Source: CAVUPF01 sp963803755 (GTDB lineage: Bacteria; Actinomycetota; Thermoleophilia; Solirubrobacterales; 70-9). Taken from it: DNA of 64,000 nt. The translations under genes and the position numbers were made by a program. Position 1 is the stretch's first letter. Each line of letters opens with the position of its first letter. Below the pieces are notes generated by a model. The model saw only the letters and a program-made list of their open reading frames with translations. It was not told where the DNA came from and did not search any database. The stretch spans positions 340,281 to 404,280 of the forward strand of contig CAWDNP010000012.1 of assembly GCA_963803755.1 (NCBI GenBank), in the 5' to 3' direction. Of the stretch, positions 59,215-64,000 are shown in pieces.

Positions 59215-60203
59215 GAGGTCGCGCCCCCTTGGGTCGGCTCGACAGGGGCCCCATCAACCACCGCCTCCTCGGCTTCACCTGCGGGGGCGGTGGGCCTTGC
59301 GCCACCGCCCTGGGAAGCCTGAGCCGCCTGATCCGCGACTTCGTCGCTAACCCGGCCGGGCGCCTGCTGCTTCGCTGCAGCTTCCGCATCGGCGGCGGTT
59401 TTAGCTGCGTCCTCGGCCTCCTGGCGGGCCTTCTCCTCTTCCTCGCGCTTTCGCCGCTCCTCCTCCTCTTTGCGCCGCCGCTCCATCTCCTCGGCTATGC
59501 GCTTTTCCTCCTGCACTCGCCAGGCGGAAGCGCCGGTCTCCACGGCGGCGCCGATTGTGCCGATCACCAGCTGGCAGGAGCGGATCGCGTCGTCGTTGCC
59601 CGGGATCACGTAGTCGACCGGGTTGGGATCGCAGTTGGTGTCAACCAGGCCGATGATCGGGATCCGCAGGCGGGCCGCCTCGTGGACCGCGATCTCCTCG
59701 GTTTTGAGGTCGGTGACGAAAACCGCATCGGGCAGGCGCTCCATGTCGCGGACGCCGCCGAGGTTGAACTCAAGCTTCGCCAGTTCGGCCTGCATACTCA
59801 TCCGCTCCTTGGTCGGCAGCAGGTCGAGTTTGCCCTCTGCCTGCCAAGCGGTGAGCTCATGCAGGCGGGTGATCCGGGCCGACATCGTGTTGAAGTTGGT
59901 CAGCAGGCCACCGAGCCAGCGCTGGTTGACGTAGGGCATCCGGCAGCGATCGGCCCACTCCTTGACCGCGTCGCCCGCCTGCTTCTTGGTGCCGACGAAC
60001 AGCACCGTGCCGCCGCCACTTGCCAGCTCGCCGGCGAAACGGCGGGCGTTCTCCAGCAGCACCTCGGTCTGCAGCAGGTCGATGATGTGGATCCCGTCCA
60101 GCTCGCCGTAGATGAAGCGGCGCATGTTCGGGTTCCAGCGGCGGGTCTGGTGGCCGAAGTGGACTCCGGCTTGCAGCAGCTCTTTGAGGCCTGCCTCTGA
60201 CAT
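59211..60203 (-). CDS. rpsB: 30S ribosomal protein S2 with long charged C-terminal extension
   Basis: 330 residues; the usual S2 is about 240-260. The core starts LKELLQAGVHFGHQTRRWNP and includes NFNTMSARITRLHEL and the PDAVFVTD segment. From about residue 225 comes a Glu/Lys/Arg-rich region ERRRKEEEERRKREEEEKA, likely a single long helix or coiled coil, then an Ala/Gly/Pro-rich acidic tail. AAGGAG lies seven bases before the ATG. Confidence 0.95.
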   Translation of the reverse strand: MSEAGLKELLQAGVHFGHQTRRWNPNMRRFIYGELDGIHIIDLLQTEVLLENARRFAGELASGGGTVLFVGTKKQAGDAVKEWADRCRMPYVNQRWLGGLLTNFNTMSARITRLHELTAWQAEGKLDLLPTKERMSMQAELAKLEFNLGGVRDMERLPDAVFVTDLKTEEIAVHEAARLRIPIIGLVDTNCDPNPVDYVIPGNDDAIRSCQLVIGTIGAAVETGASAWRVQEEKRIAEEMERRRKEEEERRKREEEEKARQEAEDAAKTAADAEAAAKQQAPGRVSDEVADQAAQASQGGGARPTAPAGEAEEAVVDGAPVEPTQGGATS

Positions 60204-60317
60204 CGAAACTCTCCTTGGTCGATGAAGCTTTCCCGTCGCGCTTGCCGGACCCGGCGCCTATGTGGGCCGGGCAGGACCCGGGGCGCTGCGAGCGGGGGTT
60301 GGTTGCGAACCCGCGGG

Positions 60318-60323
60318 ATTGTA
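60318..60323 (-). promoter_or_regulatory. -10 box (TACAAT) of rpsB with about 110-nt leader
   Basis: On the minus strand TACAAT is followed by about 110 nt of GC-rich leader and AAGGAG seven bases before the ATG. Unlike most genes here, rpsB has a long leader, which could house regulation by S2 itself. I do not recognise a known leader motif. Confidence 0.55.
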
Positions 60324-60336
60324 GAGGGGGCGCGGA

Positions 60337-61014
60337 TCAGGCGGCGCGGGCAGCCGCAAGAGCGGCGGAGAGATCCGCCGGCAGCGCCGATTCGAAGGCG
60401 AGCTCCTCGCCGCTGTCGGGGTGGGTGAAGGCGAGCCGGTGGGCGTGGAGGAACTGGCGCTTGAGTCCGAACCTCTCGGCTCCCCCGTAGGTCATATCGC
60501 CGGCCAGGGGGTGGCCGATCGCCGCGAAGTGAGCGCGGATCTGGTGCGTCCTGCCGGTCTCCAGCCGCGCCTCCAGGTAGGTCTCCCCAGTGAGCAGCTC
60601 CAGCACCTCGAAGTGGGTGCGCGCCTGCCTGGAGGCAGCGCCCGAAACGGCCATCCGGTGCCGCTGGCGCGAGGCACGGCCGATCGGCGCGTCGATCGTC
60701 CCGGTGCGAGAAGCGAGGCGGCCTCCGGCCAGCGCCAGGTACCGGCGCTCGACCTCGCGGCGCTGCACCTGGGTCTGGAGGGCGGCGTGCGCCGCGTCGG
60801 TGCGGGCGACGACGAGCAGGCCGCTGGTGCCCTTGTCGAGCCGGTGGACGATGCCGGGGCGCTGCGGGTCTCCCCCGCCGCCGAGGACCTCGCCCAACTC
60901 GCCGACCAGGGTCGGGCCGTGGTGTGAGGGCGCCGGGTGGACGACTAAGCCGGCCGGCTTGTCGACCACGGCGAGCGCGTCGTCGAGGTAGACGAGGCGC
61001 GGCTCCGCTGTCAC
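60337..61014 (-). CDS. RluA-family pseudouridine synthase
   Basis: RluA/RluD-type pseudouridine synthase, 225 residues. The catalytic aspartate is in GIVHRLDKGTSGLLVVARTD near residue 57. LETGRTHQIRAHFAAIGHPL near residue 152 completes the site. No S4 RNA-binding domain lies before the catalytic domain, which most RluD proteins carry. GTG or ATG start at 61014, with the lspA stop 4 bp inside. Target rRNA or tRNA position is unknown. Confidence 0.92.
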   Translation of the reverse strand: MTAEPRLVYLDDALAVVDKPAGLVVHPAPSHHGPTLVGELGEVLGGGGDPQRPGIVHRLDKGTSGLLVVARTDAAHAALQTQVQRREVERRYLALAGGRLASRTGTIDAPIGRASRQRHRMAVSGAASRQARTHFEVLELLTGETYLEARLETGRTHQIRAHFAAIGHPLAGDMTYGGAERFGLKRQFLHAHRLAFTHPDSGEELAFESALPADLSAALAAARAA

Positions 61015-61472
61015 GAGTCCTCCGGCGCCCGCAGGAAGGTGATCGCTAACAGCACGACGCCGAGCGTGATCGCCGTGTCGGCGAGGTTAAAGGGCGGCCA
61101 GTGCGGCAGGTCGATGTAGTCGGTGACCGCCCCGACGCGAATTCGGTCGGCGAGGTTCCCCAGCGCTCCCCCGGCCAGCAGGCCGACGGCAACCCACATC
61201 CCGGCCCGGGTCGGGTGGCGGGCGAAGAGGAAGCCGACGAAGCCGAGTGCCACCAGCGTGACCAAGACGAGTCCTCCGCCGGCGCCGCCGGCGAGACCGA
61301 AGGCGACGCCGGTGTTGTGGGAGAGGGTGAGGCCCAGCGGTCCCAGCACACCGACGTGCTGGCCGGGGACGAGGTGCGCTTCGATCGCCGCCTTGGCCGC
61401 CTGGTCGGCGACGACCACGAGGCCGCAGAGCGCGCCGGCCAGGCGCCAAGCGCGGGCGGCCTCCCCGCTCAC
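61011..61472 (-). CDS. lspA: Lipoprotein signal peptidase
   Basis: Signal peptidase II, 153 residues, four membrane helices. Catalytic aspartates are in GGALGNLADRIRVGAVTDYI near residue 110 and in PFNLADTAITLGVV near residue 133. The start overlaps the YggT-like gene's stop. It cleaves prolipoprotein signal peptides after lipidation. Confidence 0.95.
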   Translation of the reverse strand: MSGEAARAWRLAGALCGLVVVADQAAKAAIEAHLVPGQHVGVLGPLGLTLSHNTGVAFGLAGGAGGGLVLVTLVALGFVGFLFARHPTRAGMWVAVGLLAGGALGNLADRIRVGAVTDYIDLPHWPPFNLADTAITLGVVLLAITFLRAPEDS

Positions 61473-61771
61473 CCTGAGATCAAGGGGACGACTAGCGCCT
61501 GCAACAAGAACAGCACGATGATTCCCAGCATCGGGCTGAGGTCGAGCGCGAACCCACCGCCCCCGATCGGGGGCAGGAAGCGCCGGAAGAGGTTGAGGTA
61601 GGGGTTGGTCGTCTCGGTGACGAAGTCGAGCACGGCCCTCAGCGGGCGGCTGTAGGGGACGCGGGGCAGCCAGGAGATGAGGATGTTGACGAAGATGAGG
61701 ACGATGTAGACGGTGAAGAGCGCATTGACGTAGTTGGCAACGTCAGCCCGGGTCAGCGCCAGCGCGATCAT
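61469..61771 (-). CDS. YggT-family membrane protein
   Basis: 100-residue protein with two hydrophobic regions (about 9-35 and 75-98) and the family pattern ISWLPRVPYSRPLRAVLDFV and TNPYLNLFRRFLPPIG. YggT proteins lie near division genes in many bacteria and may help septal processes or osmotic stress. It overlaps proC upstream and lspA downstream by 4 nt each. Confidence 0.9.
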   Translation of the reverse strand: MIALALTRADVANYVNALFTVYIVLIFVNILISWLPRVPYSRPLRAVLDFVTETTNPYLNLFRRFLPPIGGGGFALDLSPMLGIIVLFLLQALVVPLISG

Positions 61772-62508
61772 CCCCGCATCCTCTCCAGCGAGGCCCGGAC
61801 GGCGGCCTCGAACCCATCCCGCACGCCCTCGCGGTCAAGCGCTTCCAGCCCGGCCTCGGTGCTCCCACCCGGGGATGCGACAGCCTTGCGCACGTCGGCC
61901 GGATGCCGCAGGCGCAACAGCTCCGCCGTTCCCGCGGTCGTCTCCACCACGAGATCGCGTGCCAGCTCCTCATCGAGCCCATCCTTCGCCCCGGCATCGG
62001 CGATCGCCTCAACCGCCAGCGCCAGATAGGCGGGTGCGCACCCCATCACCGCAGTAGCCGCATCGAACTCCTCATCCGGCAGCTCAACCACATGCCCCAA
62101 CAGCTCGAGCAGTCTCCGAACTTCGGCATCCTCCCCGCCGGTCACACAGAGGACTCCTCTCCGCACCTCAACCCCAATGTTCGGCATGGCCCGAACCACC
62201 TTGGCCCCGGGAAACGCAGCGGCAACCTTCTCCAAGGAGACTGCCCCCAGCAGCGAGATAACCACCTTCGCGCTCGAAAGCTCCCCCGCAACCTGATCCA
62301 GGTTTGCCGCCTTCACGGCAAGCACGACGATGTCGGCCGCCTCGGCCAGCTCGGCATTGGAACCAACCGCCTCGCCCCCGACCTCCCGAGCCAGCTCAAT
62401 GGCGCGCCCAGATCCGCCATCGGAAAACAGCATCCGCTCGAACTGCCCAGCCCATCCGCGCGCCATAGCGGCGGCCATGCTGCCCGAGCCGACGAATCCG
62501 ACAACCAT
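61768..62508 (-). CDS. proC: Pyrroline-5-carboxylate reductase
   Basis: Last step of proline synthesis, NAD(P)H-dependent. 246 residues. Rossmann motif VVGFVGSGSMAAAMARGW at the start, ADIVVLAVKAANLDQV near residue 60, and the C-terminal catalytic block SPGGSTEAGLEALD near residue 215. TAGGCT ends 7 nt before the ATG. ProC between sepF and yggT is standard in the actinobacterial division cluster. Confidence 0.95.
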   Translation of the reverse strand: MVVGFVGSGSMAAAMARGWAGQFERMLFSDGGSGRAIELAREVGGEAVGSNAELAEAADIVVLAVKAANLDQVAGELSSAKVVISLLGAVSLEKVAAAFPGAKVVRAMPNIGVEVRRGVLCVTGGEDAEVRRLLELLGHVVELPDEEFDAATAVMGCAPAYLALAVEAIADAGAKDGLDEELARDLVVETTAGTAELLRLRHPADVRKAVASPGGSTEAGLEALDREGVRDGFEAAVRASLERMRG

Positions 62509-62515
62509 GACCCGC

Positions 62516-62521
62516 AGCCTA
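62516..62521 (-). promoter_or_regulatory. -10 box (TAGGCT) of proC
   Basis: On the minus strand TAGGCT ends 7 nt before the ATG at 62508. Confidence 0.55.
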
Positions 62522-62653
62522 GTAGTGGCTCATGGAAGAGGGTCGGGTGCCCTGCCTGGGCGTGGCGCTCCTTTTGCGCACAGACCACCCGGTGAGAGCC
62601 GCAACCCGCCAGGCGAAAGTCAGCGCATAGGGGGGCCGCCCGACCCTCCCACG

Positions 62654-63205
62654 CTAAGACTGGTTGAAGAACCCCTTATCGATCAGCCTCGCCCTTTCCT
62701 CGGCGGAAACCTCGACGTTCCGAGGCGTGAGCAGGAACATCTTCTCGGCGATCCGTTGCATTCCCCCATCCAGCGCGTACGTCAAGCCGGAGCAGAAATC
62801 GATCATCCGCTTCGACAGCTCGTGGTCGGTGGTCTGAAGGTTGAGGATGACCGGCACCGACCGTTTGAACTGGTCGGCGACCTGCTGGGCGTCGTTGAAG
62901 TTGCGTGGGATGACGAGGTGGACCTGGACTTCGGAGCCGCCGTTGGCGACCGGCCGCAAGACGCGGGTGCGGGAGGCCGAGATCGGCTCGTCGTCGGCGA
63001 AGATGTCGTCGATCTCGTCGCGGCGGGAGCGGCGGGCGGTCGGCAGGCGCCGCACCGGCGAATGCTCGCGCTCGCGGCGGCTTTCGAAGACCTCCTCGGA
63101 GCCTGTCTCGGGCTCATACCCGTCGTCGTACTCGGGGTCGTAGTCGTGATCCTCGGCGAGGCCGAAGTAGACGAGCGCTCTGTGCCATGTGTCGCGTAGG
63201 GCCAT
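62654..63205 (-). CDS. sepF: Cell division protein SepF
   Basis: FtsZ membrane anchor of Gram-positives, 183 residues from ATG 63205 (MALRDTWHRALVYFGLAEDH). The amphipathic N-terminal helix, an arginine-rich and acidic linker (about 20-85), and the SepF core (VIPRNFNDAQQVADQF, VILNLQTTDHELSKRMIDF, then GLTYALDGGMQRIAEKMFLL) are all seen. It replaces FtsA here. A GATAAT -10 box lies about 45 bp upstream. Confidence 0.95.
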   Translation of the reverse strand: MALRDTWHRALVYFGLAEDHDYDPEYDDGYEPETGSEEVFESRREREHSPVRRLPTARRSRRDEIDDIFADDEPISASRTRVLRPVANGGSEVQVHLVIPRNFNDAQQVADQFKRSVPVILNLQTTDHELSKRMIDFCSGLTYALDGGMQRIAEKMFLLTPRNVEVSAEERARLIDKGFFNQS

Positions 63206-63249
63206 GCTCAACCGCCTGTTTCGGCCCGCGCGGACCGACTCCTTTACAG

Positions 63250-63255
63250 ATTATC
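63250..63255 (-). promoter_or_regulatory. -10 box (GATAAT) of sepF
   Basis: On the minus strand GATAAT lies about 45 bp before the sepF ATG, with AAGGAG soon after. This gives a leadered transcript. Confidence 0.45.
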
Positions 63256-63271
63256 CCAGGGTAGCGCCGTT

Positions 63272-63904
63272 TCACACATACAACGCCGTCCCTAGCCGGA
63301 CGATCGTTGCCCCCTCCTCGACCGCGATCCGCCAGTCCTGGGAGGTGCCCATCGAGAGCCGGGCGAGGCCGTGTTCCGCGGCCAACTTGGCGAGGCGGGT
63401 GAAATGGGGGCGGGATGCCTCGGGGTCCTGGCTGAACGGCGGCATCGTCATCAAGCCGCTCACCCGCACCGGGCAGCGCTCGATGAAGGCGCCCAGGTCG
63501 GTCGGCGCGAGGCCGCCCTTGCCTGCCTCACCGGCGACGTTGACCTCGATTAGGACCTCGACTCCGGGCCCGCCGTGGTGGCCGAGCTGTTCAAGGGCGG
63601 AGTCGCTCGCCACCGAATGGATCAGGCGGCAGATCGGCAAAAGCTGCCTCACCTTGCGGCTCTGCAGGTTGCCGATGAAGTCCCACTTAAAGGCGTCTCC
63701 CCAGCGCTCATGCTTGGCGCTCAGCTCCTGCTGGCGGTTCTCGCCGACCAGGGCAACGCCGGCCTCCGCCAGCGCGCCCATTTCCTCCAGCGGCACGTAC
63801 TTGGTCGCGGCGAGAATCTCGACGCCCTCGCCGGTGACCTCGCGCACCCGCTCGAGGTTGGCGGCGATCCTCGCCGGGTCGAGGCCGTGGATCAGGCCGG
63901 GCAT
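63272..63904 (-). CDS. YggS-family PLP-binding homeostasis protein
   Basis: 210-residue PLP carrier of fold type III. The PLP lysine is in EILAATKYVPLEEM near residue 34. VEVLIEVNVAGEAGKGGLAP near residue 125 and SGLMTMPPF near residue 155 follow, and LSMGTSQDWRIAVEEGATIV closes the fold. It is not an enzyme in most bacteria. It starts 2 bp after the PgeF stop. ATG at 63904. Confidence 0.93.
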   Translation of the reverse strand: MPGLIHGLDPARIAANLERVREVTGEGVEILAATKYVPLEEMGALAEAGVALVGENRQQELSAKHERWGDAFKWDFIGNLQSRKVRQLLPICRLIHSVASDSALEQLGHHGGPGVEVLIEVNVAGEAGKGGLAPTDLGAFIERCPVRVSGLMTMPPFSQDPEASRPHFTRLAKLAAEHGLARLSMGTSQDWRIAVEEGATIVRLGTALYV

Positions 63905-63906
63905 GC

Positions 63907-64000
63907 TCAGGCCGCGCTCTCCTCGATCCAGGCGATCCCCGCCTGGCGCCCGGTCCGGCCGGCGTCGCGGCGGTGGGAGAAGAACAGCTCGGCCCGACAG
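63907..64000 (-). CDS. PgeF/YfiH-family (multicopper-oxidase-like fold) C-terminus, truncated by window edge
   Basis: The last 31 codons are visible. Read on the minus strand the C-terminus is AELFFSHRRDAGRTGRQAGI followed by AWIEESAA and stop. The SHRRD-x3-RTGRQAG pattern is that of YfiH/PgeF, the purine-nucleoside or peptidoglycan-editing protein that commonly precedes yggS in the division cluster. Most of the gene lies outside the window. Confidence 0.8.
   Translation of the reverse strand, partial: CRAELFFSHRRDAGRTGRQAGIAWIEESAA

Noticed and set aside
1..64000. CRISPR array, tRNA or rRNA genes
   Set aside because: No regularly spaced repeats and no cloverleaf or rRNA sequence was recognised in any spacer.

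Overview
The window is about 64 kb of gene-dense, very GC-rich chromosome from a deep-branching actinobacterium. Thermoleophilia (Solirubrobacterales and relatives) is the best guess. Supporting points are the gene order dapB-dapA-rnj-ftsK-rodZ-cinA-recA-miaB-miaA-dapF-hflX, the murT/gatD pair, a GarA/FtsR-like pair, and a single-motif RsiG-like protein of the kind known from Rubrobacter. There are no rRNA or tRNA genes, no CRISPR array, no recognisable transposase and no prophage. This is core chromosome, so most of the interest lies in how the genes are arranged, started and broken.

Layout. 1-4016 (+): end of an M16 peptidase, dapB, dapA, RNase J. 4143-6307 (-): two-component pair. 6555-16395 (+): ftsK, rodZ-like gene, cinA, recA, a small membrane protein, miaB, miaA, dapF and a DapL-type aminotransferase. 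16392-18250 (-): metallo-beta-lactamase fold hydrolase and an SDR. 18297-21929 (+): hflX, dut, MFS exporter. 21830-26231 (-): methyltransferase, diacylglycerol kinase-like gene, murT, a second methyltransferase, gatD. 26248-30861 (+): cyclophilin, Bcp, hydrolase, VKOR, DsbA-like protein, ChrA. 31739-35527 (+): KdpDE-like pair and an APC permease carrying a USP domain. 35553-38739 (-): SDR, SCP2-type thiolase, a decayed FUSC-like remnant, FMN reductase. 38835-45018 (+): ccdA, an ICMT-like gene, dinB, WS/DGAT, nadE, with one small minus-strand gene. 45015-50048: thioesterase, an HTH/anti-sigma-like membrane protein, FAD oxidase, SRPBCC, ftsR-garA-rsiG-like operon. 50172-64000 (-): pgsA-like gene, proS, ispG, rseP, dxr, cdsA, uppS, frr, pyrH, tsf, rpsB, then rluD, lspA, yggT, proC, sepF, yggS, pgeF.

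The genes mainly serve envelope building (DAP and lysine, undecaprenyl phosphate, MEP isoprenoids, phospholipid, lipid II amidation), division (FtsK, SepF, FtsR), translation and extracytoplasmic disulfide chemistry.

Three features stand out. First, six genes (M16 peptidase, recA, dapF, rseP, a DsbA-like gene and a methyltransferase) each carry a single-base indel, several in homopolymers. This points to assembly error more than gene loss. Second, more than twenty genes have a TANNNT -10 box ending 6-10 nt before the start codon, so transcripts are probably leaderless; in three or more cases the TAG of that box is also the stop codon of the upstream gene. Third, an RsiG-like gene with one c-di-GMP-type motif heads the garA-ftsR operon behind a good sigma-A promoter.
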